64,000 nucleotides of DNA from Megaustenia siamemsis (GCA_032433765.1 JAVIAB010000092.1:37164853-37228852), one strand, 5' to 3'; shown: positions 23,318 to 35,973, counted from the stretch's first letter. Notes: generated by a model not told the origin, from the letters alone. A program made the numbers and translations.

Positions 23318-25015
23318 ACCAACAAAATGGTGGCAATACCAACAAGAATGGAGTTAATACCAATATGAACAGAGATGATACCAACAAGAATGGAGGTTAC
23401 ACAATAACAATGGAGGTGATACTAACACGGATAGAGGTGATACTAACAAGATGGAGGTGATACTAACAATGATCGAGGTTACACGAATAAGAATGGAGGT
23501 GATACTAACACGGATAGAGGTGATACTAACAAGGATGGAGGTTACACGAATAAGAATGGAGGTGATACTAACACGGATAGAGTGATACTAACAAGGATGG
23601 AGGTGATACTAACAAAGATGGAGTTACACGAATAAAAATGGAGGTGATACTAACACGGATAGAGGTGATACTAACAAGGATGGAGGTGATACTAACAAGG
23701 ATGGAGGTGATACTAACAAGGATGGAGGTGATACTAACAAGGAATGGAGGTGATACTAACAAGATGGAGGTGATACTAACAAGGATGGAGGTGATACTAA
23801 CACGGATAGAGGTGATACTAACAAGGATAGAGTGATACTAAAAGATGGAGGTTACACGAATAAGAATGGAGGTGATACTAACAAGGATAGAGGTGATACT
23901 AACAAGGATGGAGGTGATACTAACAAGGATGGAGGTGATACTAACAAGGATGGAGTGATACTAACAAGGATGGAGGTACACGAATAAGAATGGAGGTGAT
24001 AATAACAAGGATGAAGTTTACACGAATAAGAATGGAGGTGATACTAACAAGGATGAAGGTTGCACGAATAAGAATGGAGGTGATACTAACAAGAATGGAA
24101 GTGATACTAACAAGGATGGAGGTTACACGAATAAGAATGGAGGTGATAATAACAAGGATGAAGTTACACGAATAAGAATGGAGGTGATACAAGAATGGAG
24201 GTGATACTAGCAAAGATGGAAGTTACAAATAATAATGGAGGTGATACTAACAAGGATGGAAGTGATACTAACAAGAATGGAGGTGATACTAACAAGGATG
24301 GAGGTGATACCACAAGAATGGAGGTACACGAATAAGAATGGAGGTGATACTAACAAGGATGGAGGTGATACTAACAAGGATGGAGGTGATACTAACAAGA
24401 TGGAGGTGATACTAACAAGGATGGAAGTACACGAATAAGGATGGAGGTGATACTAACAAGGATGGAGGTGATACTAAACGGATGGAGGTGATACTAACAA
24501 GATGGAGGTGATACTAACAAGGATGGAGGTGATACTAACAAGGATGGAGGGTACACGAATAAGGATGGAGGTGATACTAATAAGGATGGAGGTGATACTA
24601 ACAAGGATGGAGGTGATACTAACAAGGACGAGGGTACACGAATAAGAATGGAGGTGATACCAACAACAATGTAGGCAACACGATAAGAATGGAGGTGATA
24701 CCAACAAGAATGGAGGTAACACCAAAATGGAGGGGATACCAACAAAAATGTAGGTGATACCAGCAAAAAAAAAAAAAACGGAATTGATATCAATAAAATG
24801 GAGGAGATACCAACAAGACGAGAAATGAAAGCAACAGAACAGAGGTGATATCAACAAGAATGGAGATGATGCTAACAAGAATAGAAATGATACCGACATG
24901 AGCGGAGATGATGCCAGTAAGAACTGAGGCAATACAAAAAAAAAAAAAAACTGATGCCAAAAATAATGGGGACGATACCAACAAGAATGGAGGTGGCAAC
25001 AAGAAAATTGGAGAT
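23318..25015. repeat. 21-bp minisatellite, main array of about 75-80 units
   Basis: Tandem repeat of a 21-bp unit, GATACTAACAAGGATGGAGGT. Variant units (tacacgaataagaatggaggt-type, also 21 bp) are interspersed at intervals of two to five ordinary units. A more diverged tail from about 24650 to 25015 reads accaacaagaatggaggtgat-like. Some junctions carry 1-bp deletions that shift the frame. The 21-bp period means open frames of MEVILTR (plus) or ILVSITS (minus) heptads, which are a consequence of the repeat, not genes. It belongs to the same sequence family as the array at 19.2-19.7 kb. Confidence 0.95.
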
Positions 25016-27135
25016 GATACTAAGAGGACAAGAGATTAAAGCAATGGATCGAGAGATGATACCAACATGTATGTCGTGAGGTGATAACAAGATAAAATAT
25101 GATGCCAATAAGAATGAAGAGTACATCAACACAAACTGAATAGAGGAATGGGCAAGAAGACCTATAAGAATGAGTGAGAGAGAGAGAGAGGGCGTGGATG
25201 GTGCTAAAGATCAAAAGGAAGGGCACCAAAAGAGAATGATGATCGAGGTGCCCTCCGTTGCTGAATATTCTTATACTTGAAAAACATCTTATTGTAAGCA
25301 TGCAATTTCTAGCATTAAAACAAGTGGTTTTGCCAAATTTTGCCGAAACATAAATGCATTGATAAATCAACGTGCTAACAAAGTACCCCGATGAGTGTAT
25401 GTAGTGACTGATATTTTATAGGTAAGTGGTATTTACATTCGCGATATACAAGAAATTATCAAATACAAGTGTACTTATGGTTATGGTGTGAAGATCTAAG
25501 CCTCAAGGATGGCAATAAGACTAAAACTCGGACAAAACACATAGTTTAACAGCTGATAAAGGAGAAAGTGTAAGCGGTTATAATGGCTACAGAGAATTTT
25601 ATTTCCATATGCGTAGTGCTGCTAAATGTTTGTAAATCAATCAGAAGCGAACTAGATGTACTTCCATACGAACATATGAAAAGGGTATGAGCACATCTAC
25701 AACAAAAATAGGAAAAATGAAAACAGAAAATAGGATTGTTTAAAAAGCATTATGAGCAGAAAGAAATACAATTAAATTCAGGGAAAAAAAACACAACTTC
25801 AGCGTAGAAATCTACTACCTAAAACGAAGAGTTCAGTAAATGAATGTTAAACAAATATACTGCAATTATAGGAAAAATAAGAGGCATTACACTATAGTAT
25901 GAAACAACAATACGAGCCGTAAAATTAGAATGAAATGTTTTCAGGTGTTCCAGAAGCAAATAAACACTAACCATAAAAAATGGTTTACAAAGAACTGATA
26001 CATGATTCTAGGTCAATGCACACAATACACACATATCGAGCTGAAATTCAATGATTGCAAAGAACAAGTACATGTGTGCTTTACATAACTGAAACTTACA
26101 ACAGGGAATTGCTAAAATGGGAGCGACACGACAGAGAAGAAAATACATTACAAGATCACGTGGCTCTGCCATAAAAATAGAATTTGTGTTACACTAATCT
26201 CAGGGAGGTTATTAGTATCCACGGTTAGGGTGTGGTTGGACTAACAGCTATCGGTAATGTAATCTTACCTGGGGTTGGCCCACCGCCAGTTAGAGAATTG
26301 TGTTACATCTTAGCTCTGAAACTAATAAAAATAACTGTTGTAAATATTTACCACTTCAGGACTACTAAAACCCATCGCTGTTCGTTTGTGGAATTAATCT
26401 TACTGCAATCTTATGTGCTTTGCCATTTTTACGAACATGGTGAAAATTATGCTATAAACTCTGCCCGTTACTTAAAAGTGCTACAAAAGATAATAAAGCC
26501 CTGCAATTTATTCATTAATCGATTTGTCTTCATCTAAAAGGCGGTCGTTAAATAATTTAATTATGTCACTCCTGTTGGCAATTAACGTTTCAATTCAAAC
26601 AACCTTTGAAGCTGTTCTATTATAGGGTCTTTCGTTCCCGTAGAAACACACATGGTCTCCAGATTCATGTTAGACATGTAGATTCAATCACAATGTATAT
26701 ACTTTGTCTGGAGTAAAACAGTGAAATAAACACTGTTGTAACATATTGTTAAACTTACTGAGATGGCTTTTCTACTATATCACAGGGAGTCTGAAAAATA
26801 AGTTAGATGCTTCCCAGTTACCATGTTCAAGTGAATATTATATTTATAGCTGTGTTAACTTTCTTGTTTGTTATCTGAAAGGCTGACTCACTTTCTACAG
26901 TCATGCCAAGAGTAACTGCTGCTTAACTGATAGTTTTAGTTTACTCTCTCTGCCTCCTCTCTCCAATATTTATCTACTCGCCCTTGTCCATCTCCTTCCT
27001 CACATTTTAAATAGTTCCTTGTAGTTTCGCAATCCATAACTTTATTCAGTTTAACATTTTATATTTTCTTCCCTCTTAAAAATAGTGCTTTTCGTAAAGT
27101 TTTCTTTTGTTGCTAACTTGTACATTGCTTTGGAG
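25016..27135. other. Long intronic stretch with no recognised element
   Basis: AT-rich, with a short GA run near 25175-25190. Open frames such as 26232-26537 have no recognisable domain or splice support. Confidence 0.35.
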
Positions 27136-27149
27136 TACATGTTGATGTC

Positions 27150-27400
27150 GGGAGCCGCGATAGCTCAGTGGTTAGTAAACTGGGCTAAAAAGGACAAGAG
27201 TTAGGGTTCAAACCCAATCGACTGCATCCGGGTTCACCCAGCCTTAAATGGGCACCGGATTTTTTCTGGGAAAGTAAAGCGGCACGGGCATAATATCGAC
27301 CATATTACCCCAAAAATAATGTGCTGAAGGTCTGTAAAATGTATGGTCACTAACATCATATACCTATACGCCACTTGGCATGACGGGGCTCTTTACTTTT
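27150..27400 (+). mobile_element. Type-1 tRNA-derived SINE
   Basis: A full-length type-1 copy with the GATAGCTCAGTGGTTAG A-box region, GGTTCAAACCC B box, AGCCTTAAATGGGCACC segment, ATGGTCACTAACATCATAT, CCACTTGGCA and a TTTACTTTT tail. It has a perfect 14-bp target duplication TACATGTTGATGTC (27136-27149 and 27400-27413, sharing the last tail T). Internal changes suggest moderate age. Confidence 0.95.
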
Positions 27401-27569
27401 ACATGTTGATGTCAATTCAAAAATGTACTTCGTCACCACAACGGAATATGTCTCAAGTTCTCTTATGCTACCTTACGAATTTCTCGTAAGTGAGTAATTT
27501 CAACCGCTGACAATGTGAGCATTCAAAGCGCTTATAAACAACTAGCATGACAAACTGATGGGAGAGAGG

Positions 27570-27636
27570 GGGAGGGAGGGAGGACAAGAGAGGGTAAGAA
27601 AGAGGGACTGAAAGGGAGAGGGAGGGAGAGAGAGAG

Positions 27637-27670
<34 letters not shown>
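27570..27670. repeat. GA-rich microsatellite
   Basis: Purine-only stretch of GAGG/GGGA then (GA)n with CGAG interruptions. Overlapping Leu/Ser-rich open frames on the minus strand are artefacts of the repeat. Confidence 0.93.
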
Positions 27671-27674
<4 letters not shown>

Positions 27675-27924
27675 CTTTTGTCCAAGATTTGCAGATACCA
27701 TTACTTAAAAGGCTGCCACACCAAACTGCCATTTCTGCATGGCTGTGTATCTCCAACACCAACTTCGGATTACGGTCTGCAATCAAATGCGCCCCCTTTC
27801 CCCTTTGCACGATGTTTAACATTTCCTCTGATGCCTAAAGATTGATTTATTGATTTGATAAAGTATGGAAAGATGGGTTGAAAATCACGATGTAAAAAAA
27901 AATAATAATATTAATATGGGAATG

Positions 27925-28800
27925 TACAAGTGGATTTATCACAACCTCGAAAACAGAACAGGCAAGAGTACAAGTAAATGGGCAGTCCAGCAGAAAAAGA
28001 ACTTAAGAGCAGGGAGTTCCAAAAGGAGGAGTTTTATCACCAACCTGAATTCTGTGGGACATCAATAACATAAAAGAGAGCATTCCAAAAAGAGTCCATA
28101 CATTTCTTTTTTGCCGACGATTTAGCTATGTGAACCTCAGAAGAAAACATTGCCATAGAAAGTACCAGAATACAGCAGGCCCCGTTGGTATTTAAAGAGT
28201 GGGTGGTTGGTTGGCAATGGAGTAAAAACAACGCATAGTATTCTCCCTGTCAAACAAACCACTGCGTCCTAAAACTAAAACTAAATGGTAAAACATCTAC
28301 ATCTGGAAGAAGATCCAAAATAACTAGGCGCAACATGTGACCGTCGTTAGACAAGGAAAACTCAGACAGAAGGAACAAGACAAAGAGCACTGCAAAGAAT
28401 GGTAACCATGAAAAAACTATCTGGCACAACTTGGAGAACATATTAGAGTTTGCTAGAAGCTTGACACGGGACAAGTCAGACAACTCCTAGATTATGTATT
28501 GCAGCATGGGCACCAGCAACAAAATCATACTTCGCAAGGATCAACATACTCCAAAACCGAGCAATGAGTATTATAACTGGTGGCTTGAGATCAACATCCG
28601 TTAAGGAACACTTGCAACCAATGGAAGCTAGATGAGACAGCAGGGTACAACAAGCTTCCACAACAGATTGGAATACTATCTTTTCAACACTCTAAGAATT
28701 GGAACCTCTGATGAATGTGACTGTGACACAGGGAAATAACTGCTAAGTATCTGCTACAATCATGCCCAACATATGATGAACAGAGAAGGTTCATGAGACC
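27925..28800 (+). mobile_element. Nimb/I-like LINE K, RT and thumb region, decayed
   Basis: This is related to LINE D. Traces are ARVQVNGQSSRKRT then GVPKGGVLSPT (about 27965-28050), RVHTFLF..DD-type block near 28098-28125, a VTFDRR-like block (about 28335), LQRMVTMKKLSGTTW (28390-28435), and AAWAPATKSYFARINILQNRAMSIITGG (28503-28590). A LQPMEAR block follows near 28615. There are many frameshifts and stops. No RNase H is seen, and the 3' boundary is not sharp. Confidence 0.78.
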
Positions 28801-29790
28801 CTAACCGGTACCATACCAGGACAGCTTTGAGCTAACAAACGATTTCTTCGAACGTATTATTATTATTGCCGTCTAGAGGTATACGAAGATTTTTTTTTTT
28901 ATAATTATTATGAAGAATCGACAGTATATACTCTGAGCAATCTCACAGGTGCTCAGTTCTCCTTAGCAGACAACGAAGAATGAGTGTGAAAACGAATGAC
29001 TCTTGTTAAATACTTATTGTCTGTACTAAAACCTGCTACAAAGCATGATCACCACCCCCCACCCACCCCACTTTCCCAATCTTGTTTTAAGCTCAATTTT
29101 AAACTCCTGCAGTCAGGGCAATTCATTCATTAAGTGCAGTCCTCCCCTCCAGAGGGTGCACAATCCTTGCCTACTGTATCTTTTCTATATTCGGGACTGA
29201 AATTCTCTCGACTGATGTTTTTTTTTTTCCCAACCGGCTGGCTCTACCGTTTTCTTAAACACCGTTTGATTAGCCAATAAATGCACGTATGTTCCTGAAG
29301 TTTCCAGACCTCTAAGTAAGTACTCATATTGTAACGATCAACTTTTGAAACTTTTCCAACATCAACTGAGAACCTGACACTTTTCAAGCCCCGTCTACTG
29401 AAGTGTCAGCTATTCAGAGCAGCAATTCATGTCGTTTAACATATTCTCATATGTTAGTGAACCCCATTCAATTCATTTTACACCGGACCACCGACCCATC
29501 CGTAAACACCACAGACAGCAACCCAGTGATAATTTCATCAGTTTAATCGCTGGCTACGTAACTCCACTGCGCCAGATTCAGTCATCTCAGCACGGTATAA
29601 TAATAAATAAGTAGAAAGTGATTTGAACTCTCCACTTTCATTTCCTTTAGATACCACTGTAGTGACGCGACCAATAAACCTATCAGGACGTGCCACCCAC
29701 AACACCCGTCTGTTTAGATCCAGTCGCGTGGTGCCTTTAGTTTTATCAAACATAAAATCAGCCATTTCGCGACTACAAGCTTTAGTTTAA
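28801..29790. other. Intronic sequence with no recognised element
   Basis: Mixed sequence with short TTA and homopolymer T/C runs. No supported gene or element. Confidence 0.35.
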
Positions 29791-29794
29791 GCCA

Positions 29795-30005
29795 GTATGT
29801 TAGTGTCAGTAGCCTGGTGATTAGCTTGGCGATAAAGTAAACATTGGTTCGAGCGCAGCTTGATACACTCTAATCGACCATGTTGAAAAAGGAATGGGTA
29901 CCTGACTCAGAGATCGGAGAAAGTAATGTAGTAACAATGAGGCAGAGCACTGGCTCCATTACCCCAAAAGCTGTAAACTAGTTCGGATAAACTTTATATT
30001 TAACT
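29795..30005 (+). mobile_element. Probable tRNA-headed SINE, type 3, decayed
   Basis: An A-box-like TAGCCTGGTGA near 29811 and a B-box-like GGTTCGAGCGC near 29848 are spaced about as in a tRNA head. A GGAATGGGTACCTGACTC segment follows, then GGCAGAGCACTGGCTCCATTACCCCA, with partial likeness to the type-1 body (AAATGGGTACC..., ACATTACCCCA). No target duplication was found. Confidence 0.5.
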
Positions 30006-31089
30006 CTCCTAGGACAAAGGACATAAGGGCATTACTACTACATGTTCAGATTTGATACAAAGAGGCACTCGTTTCCACATCAATATGTTTAACTAGTGTG
30101 TTTATGTCCGCACTCCCACACTTTGCTTACGCTCTAGCCGTTCTGTTTGCTTCCTTGACACAGTAAGGATGCCCACACCATAATCCATGACGAACAATAC
30201 TAAATGATAACGTAAGCACATCAGCATCATGTGCTGCATGTATGTAACAAACTTTACTTTGAGGGCCGCCAGACAGCACGTGTCACACACTCAACATGAT
30301 GTCGGTAGGTCTCTGTCAAAACGAGACGTTTGTGGAATATGATGCTGAACACGTTACAGAAAATATTTTTGGAAATTTTCAGATTACGCTAACACTACGC
30401 TGAAGCCCTCGTCAGTTTTAATTATCGCAGCATGTGAGAGTTCTGGAGCTGTGACTTTCAAGAACATGCGAGAGTCATGACCCCTTCTGGCGAGTTCTAA
30501 TCGCTTCCCACTACCTGAGCTGTTAAAATAGAATGTTCATCTCGATATATTAACAATAACTCTTCTTATATACATCAGCACAAAATTCAATAATAAACTT
30601 CTCTCAAAGCACATTAAGATGATGATAAAGACAACCGTAACTAAACAAATGATAGTGCTTGAGAAAAAAGAAATGTGAAGGCATTATTCAGCATTTTTCA
30701 AAGTGGAAAACATTGCATGAAGTAAATAATCATCATGCTTAATGAGAACGAAGAGAAATATCGAGACGATCAAACATAAAAATCTAACTGAACGAACACA
30801 CAGAAACATTAAACGGAACATACAGTAAAGCCAAAATGAACACATAAAAACATGGAAAAGAACATGCAAATGAATGAAATAAACACCCAAAAATATGGAA
30901 CTTTTAAAAATTAAAAATCCCCAGAAAAATTTAATTTAACAACAATTTTAAATATAAAACTGAATCTAGTGAAAAATCAAACTGAGCAAACAGAAACGCG
31001 TAACTAAAAAAAGAAAAAGAAAGAAAGAAACATCTAACACAATGAGAACATGCGTTTACCTGAAAATGCAAAAATATCATCGCACCAAA
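30006..31089. other. Intronic sequence, partly a degenerate A-rich tandem repeat
   Basis: No gene is seen. From about 30720 to 31030 there is a loose repetition of about 24 bp (gaacacataaaaacatggaaaa, aacacacagaaacatt, gagcaaacagaaacgcg), resembling a decayed relative of the 24-bp minisatellite at 42 kb. Confidence 0.45.
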
Positions 31090-31714
31090 TATACAGAAAT
31101 ATAGGTTGTTTAGTAAATAGCTCATCCTCATTGCACATGGAACAAGTCCATAAGTGCTCAGATGTCCTCTGAAGTAGGTCTCTCAACGTGCAGACGACAA
31201 AAGGCGCAAGTGTTATGAGTTTTCCTTTGGCTTCCTGCGTAGCGTTCCCGTCTGGCATCTCCTATTGTGATATAATATTCGCGCAGTCTGTTCGTGGTTG
31301 CGGATTCAGCGCTTTTTTTTTTAAACGGTTTGTCGTCCAGTTCACCAAGGGCATTAAGAATGCCAATGCAGCCCATTGTCCTTCCGCACTCACCGTCAGT
31401 CAAACTGGCAAGCCTATAAGCACGCTTATTATCTTTTACACCCACGTGTCCTGGCAAAAAAGCAGACTTTTGTCATACTATACCTCCGCCAGAGACTCTT
31501 AACACTGCCCTCGAGCCCACCTAGTTGCGATCTTCCTGACCATACTCAGAGTCACCGATGAATCATGCATGCGTATAGTCTGCGTCTTAAGCCATGTCAA
31601 TTCCTTAATGACAGTCATAATTTCCATAGTCAAACTACCTGCAGTCAATGCGAAAGCACCACTGTCTTCCTTCATATTTCTACTTCCATCAACTTGGGTC
31701 GTATACAGAAATAT
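31090..31714 (-). mobile_element. LINE L, RNase H/C-terminal fragment, 5'-truncated, with target duplication
   Basis: The minus strand encodes the end of a LINE ORF2. RNase H traces include a QVDGS..M-type start near 31690 and AFALTAGSLTMEIMTV (about 31650-31605). A one-base frame change follows, then PGHVGVKDNKRAYRLASL (31457-31400), the usual C-terminal RNase H helix block. After it come LREYYITIGDARRERYAGSQRKT and LRDLLQRTSEHLWTCSMC, a LINE-typical Cys/His tail. The body 31103-31701 is flanked by a perfect 13-bp duplication TATACAGAAATAT (31090-31102 and 31702-31714). Confidence 0.92.
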
Positions 31715-33105
31715 TAAAATGAACAGAGAGACTTATTCTGCAAATATAAACATCGTGAAGTGAACAGAAACATCACAGAAAACTGACACAACCATGGCAA
31801 GCTTCATCGTAACACCTAACTCGTTACCAGTTAACATACAGAACCATCGACAGAGCAGAAACAGGGCACTCGACAAACAAATCATTGTAAAACACTGCGT
31901 AGCATAACATTGCACAATTATATTGTATACGACACCTCAATACAAGAGGGAAATATTTTAACTAACTGAGCAATTAACCCTCGGTACACAGGTGTCTCAA
32001 CCGCCAATCCCCATACCACTCTGGTTGTATTCAGGTAATTTCAGTAAGTATTTCAACAGGACTGTATTTCAATTTTTACTTCAGACAAACAACTTTCGAC
32101 CTACTTTTTAAGTGTATTTTTTTTTTTACTGCGAAAGTTCATTTACCGTGGTTTATGACTTTAACGTGAAGTACAATGAAAAGGATGGCCACGGACCAAA
32201 TATGCTAAAGAGATTGTAAAGTGTCATGAGAAGTATGTATACCACGAAACTCCCGCACCGGCTTGTCTCTTGAATGTGTCGCCTTTAAAAGTCCTCTCGC
32301 CCTGTGTCACGGAAACGACGGTGACAGATCTTGATGCTCGATTACCTGGACACTGCATTTGTACTGCACTGCCCTGTACCACCTTTGCTTGTAGACACCT
32401 TCATGTACTGACACACCTGGTCAGCGTTAGGCTTGACTCCTGCAGGAACCTTCTAGTGGCCCGACACACTTGTCAGTAGTGATCGTATAACCTTGTACTT
32501 CGCGCTGTTTTGTTGTTAAGCCCGTCAGTGCCTCGACGGGCCCGTGCTTGGTGGGCCCCCCCCCACACCCCGAATTCGTTCTTCGCTAGGCACAGACGTA
32601 AACTGACTGCATTGAGTAAATAGTCAATGGAACACCATTTTAAAAAATACACAATCAAGGTTTATTTATGGAATATCACCCTCGCACAACATTGTACACT
32701 TCCAACCACAGTATGTGTGTCAGCCGCACTTCTCACAATACATGTTAACAATGAGGCGTAACCCATACACTCGCCTCGTTTTCCTGCACTACTCAATGTG
32801 ACCCCTTCACGTGGTCGGGCCAGTTCCACCCACACACCCTACGCCAACGTGTCTTGACTTTTAACCAAGGACTGCATTGGTACCACTGCCCTTCCATAAA
32901 TTATACACCTCCAGCACCGGATTGTAGTTACATCAACTCACTGGACGGCTTCATCATGACAGGATACAGAGTTGCAATACTTTCTTCAGGCCACCATGCA
33001 ATTTGGTGGCATCCTGTTGAAGCCGACTCCACTCGGTCGGACTCTTGAAAAACACTACGCGGGATCTTCCCGCTAGCTATCGGCAACTGGTCTTGGCTGA
33101 TGAAT
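31715..33105. other. Intronic sequence, GC-richer from 32.2 kb, unidentified
   Basis: Contains an isolated single unit of the 50-bp minisatellite (about 32178-32236). From 32240 to 33100 the sequence is less AT-rich and codes for no recognised domain; two overlapping opposed frames near 32854-33110 have no family match by eye. Confidence 0.4.
32178..32236 (+). repeat. Isolated monomer of the 50-bp minisatellite
   Basis: The stretch ggatggccacggaccaaa then tatgctaaagagattgtaaa and gtgtcatgagaagta matches one unit of the array at 33.8-34.4 kb, about 1.55 kb away, with no neighbouring repeat units. Confidence 0.88.
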
Positions 33106-33109
33106 TTCA

Positions 33110-33420
33110 CAATGTCATCTGTTCGTGCCTACAATAGCACACATGTTAATGAGCATTAAATCTGTGAGAGTTTCTCGCTCACTGTCACATAAATTGTTCG
33201 TTGTTTATGAGTTTCACAACTCCTTATAATGGCACACACATCACTGAGCATTAAATCTGTGAGAGTTGTCTCGCTCACTGTCACATAAATTGTTCGTTGC
33301 CTATGAGTTTCACAACTCCCTTAAATAGCACACTCATGTTGAGCATTAAATCTGCGAGAGCTGTCTCACTTACTATCACCTAATTTGTTCGTTGCTTATG
33401 AGTTTCACAACTACCTCTAC
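33110..33420. repeat. About 93-bp tandem repeat, three units
   Basis: Three consecutive copies carry gagcattaaatctgtgagag, a ctcgctcactgtcacataaa block, then ttgttcgttg and tatgagtttcacaact. Anchor copies of gagcattaaatctg start near 33152, 33247 and 33339. Unit divergence increases towards the third. Confidence 0.9.
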
Positions 33421-33784
33421 GTGCCTCTATACTGGTAACACAAGTTTACTTAACATTGATCCATGTGCCAGGTCCGTTCCACTCAACTGCCAAGCACAAA
33501 AAAACGAACACTATCACACTGTTTTGTGTAACTAACCTGGCTACAACTCACGGTACCAGTTGCAAAAAGCCACCGTCCGCATTGAGTACTGGTCCCATCT
33601 AGACTGACCTTCCAACTTATCGTTTTTCCTAACTTCCTCCCTTCCAACCAGTTATATCCCTGTTTACATTCTTCCTTCTCCTTTCCACGTGAAACTCAAT
33701 ATTTCTATTTGAGCGAACTCTTCTCACTTTCCCCTCGACTTCTATCACACACTCCCTTATTGTCATACACTCTGTAATCACTGC
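33421..33784. other. Intronic sequence with no recognised element
   Basis: Pyrimidine-rich spacer between two minisatellites; nothing else seen. Confidence 0.35.
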
Positions 33785-34425
33785 TACATATGGTCATGGA
33801 CCAAATAAGGTGAAGAGATTGTAAAGTGTCATGAGAAGTATGGCCACGGACCAAATATGGTGACGAGATTGTAAAGTGTCATGAGAAGTTTGGCCACGAC
33901 CAAGTATGGTAAAGAGATTGTGAAGTGTCATGAGAAGGATGACGATGGACCAAATATGGTGAAGAGATTATAAAGTGTCGTGAGAAAGATGGCCACGGAC
34001 CAAATATGCTAAAGAGATTGTGAAGAGTCATGAGAAGGATAGCCAAGGATCAAGTATGGTGAAGAGATTGTGAATTGTCATGAGAAGGATAGCCAAAGAC
34101 CAAGTATGGTGAAGAGAAGGTGAAGTGTCATGAGAAGGATGGCCAAGGACCAACTATGATAAAGAGATTGTGAAGTGTCATGAGAAAAAATGACAAAGGA
34201 CCAAGTATGATGAAAAGATTGTGAAGTGTCATGAGAAGGATAGCCAATGATCAAGTATGGTGAAGAGATTGTGAAGTGTCATGAGAAAGATGACCAAGGA
34301 CCACGTTTGGTGAAGAGACTGTGAAGTGTCACGAGATGGATGGCCATGCACCAATTATGGTGAAGAGATTGTGAAGTGTCATGAGAAGGATGGCCAAGGA
34401 CCAAGTATGGTGAAAATATTTTGTT
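33785..34425. repeat. 50-bp minisatellite, about 13 units
   Basis: Each unit contains atggccaaggaccaagtatg, then gtgaagagattgtgaagtgt and catgagaagg. Units differ by point changes (for example a CACGAG or TCGTGAG variant). A single stray unit lies near 32.2 kb. Confidence 0.94.
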
Positions 34426-34663
34426 ACTGCCCAACAAGATACTACAAAGGAAGCATGTCAGTCGCTGACATTTTCTTTTTTCGCTCCGCTGTCCACTTGA
34501 CAAATTCAGGCATGTATATGCATACGATATTTCATTATTTTCCAACCGTTTTTGATAGGACTCGACTCATTTGTATTGTTTGCGAAACGTAGATCTTATA
34601 TGTAGACATAGAAAGAAGCTATTAAAATGTGTTACTATAATATCCTAGGCATATCACAGAGAG

Positions 34664-34741
<78 letters not shown>
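34664..34741. repeat. (GA)n microsatellite
   Basis: About 78 bp of perfect GA repeat. Confidence 0.98.
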
Positions 34742-34742
<1 letters not shown>

Positions 34743-34969
34743 CCATATTACAATGAGAAAGTTCGCAATATAGAGAAACAAAAATTATCACCAACAAAAC
34801 AACAGAAGTTCAAACGCAGAGATTGAAAGATGATAGAAAAAGAAGCTATGCTAGTAAGGGAATGATGCAAGATCTAAATAAAATCAATACAAAAAAAACA
34901 ACATTTAAACACAAAATAGTTTCGTGATCGAGATCGCCTGAATTCAGTATCACATATATCATCTCTTTA

Positions 34970-35280
34970 TAATATAGACGTGGCCCAAAACTTCAATTAC
35001 ATTATACCAACCTCTGTAATATGCAAGGCTTGGTTGAAATACATGTATATCAATTTATAGCATATACGAGACTTCATCTAAACAGCTATAAACCTACATT
35101 ACTTCAATATGCAACTTAGTTTAAATATTATTAACCTTTACCATCGTCTACATAGCACACAACTTAGCTTAAACATCCCTATACCACACCATAGATAACA
35201 CAAGATCTGGCCCAAACATCCATCAACATATAGAGCCCTGTATACATTACAAGAATCGGCCCAGAAAGTTCATTATAGTG
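34970..35280. repeat. Degenerate tandem repeat of about 45 bp
   Basis: About seven loose units share a pattern of ...gcaa/acacaa-ctt/atctg-gcccaaacat/tttaaatat...taccat/ataga. Identity between units is low, so the period is approximate. Confidence 0.55.
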
Positions 35281-35973
35281 AGAACATGACTACTGTCGGC
35301 GTTGCCAGCGGTAGACGCTGGCTTTAAGTGATCCTTCAAGTCTTTGATAAAGCTGATGATGATTTATGAAAACGCTAACGAGAACCGGGCCTAGGTCAGA
35401 CAGTACTTCTGTCCTTTAAGGGAAATGGTGGTGACGGGCGGATGAAGACAGAAATTCTCAAATGCTAAAAACTTGAATCATTAAAACTATCACCATCCAT
35501 CTTCGTTCCTGACGGCAACTACCGCTTGGCACAAATTTGCTGTTTTCGATCGTCTTCTTCTAAGACAGACTGTTCTCACTTCATCTCTTATTATTTTTCG
35601 CTATTTATTAATTTTTTTTTTAAGCCAATCTGCGTATGCTATCTTTTTACGGATTCGGAAGGGAAGGTTATACTGCCTCACTGTTTCCACAGTGTGAGTT
35701 AGTCTTATTTTCCTTTCAATTAAATTGTTGTTTGACTAGACGTCTGTTAAATGCTGTAACGTATGCGCCTCTTTACCAAATGTTTTTGTTACTTCTATCA
35801 ATGTAATACTAATGTGTGAGAAGAAAGCATCTATTTCAGTTATTATTGCAGTTTATGCACGATATTCTTCAAAGTAAATCATACAATCGTAAATATTTGT
35901 CTAATTTCCCAGTATGTATCCTGACCAATAACTGTTGCAGTGCATTATTTATTAAAACGAACGAGGAAGGAAG

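Noticed and set aside
23638..24438. Long open frames of MEVILTR and ILVSITS heptads
   Set aside because: They come from the 21-bp repeat, occur in several phases and on both strands, and have no start context or splice support.
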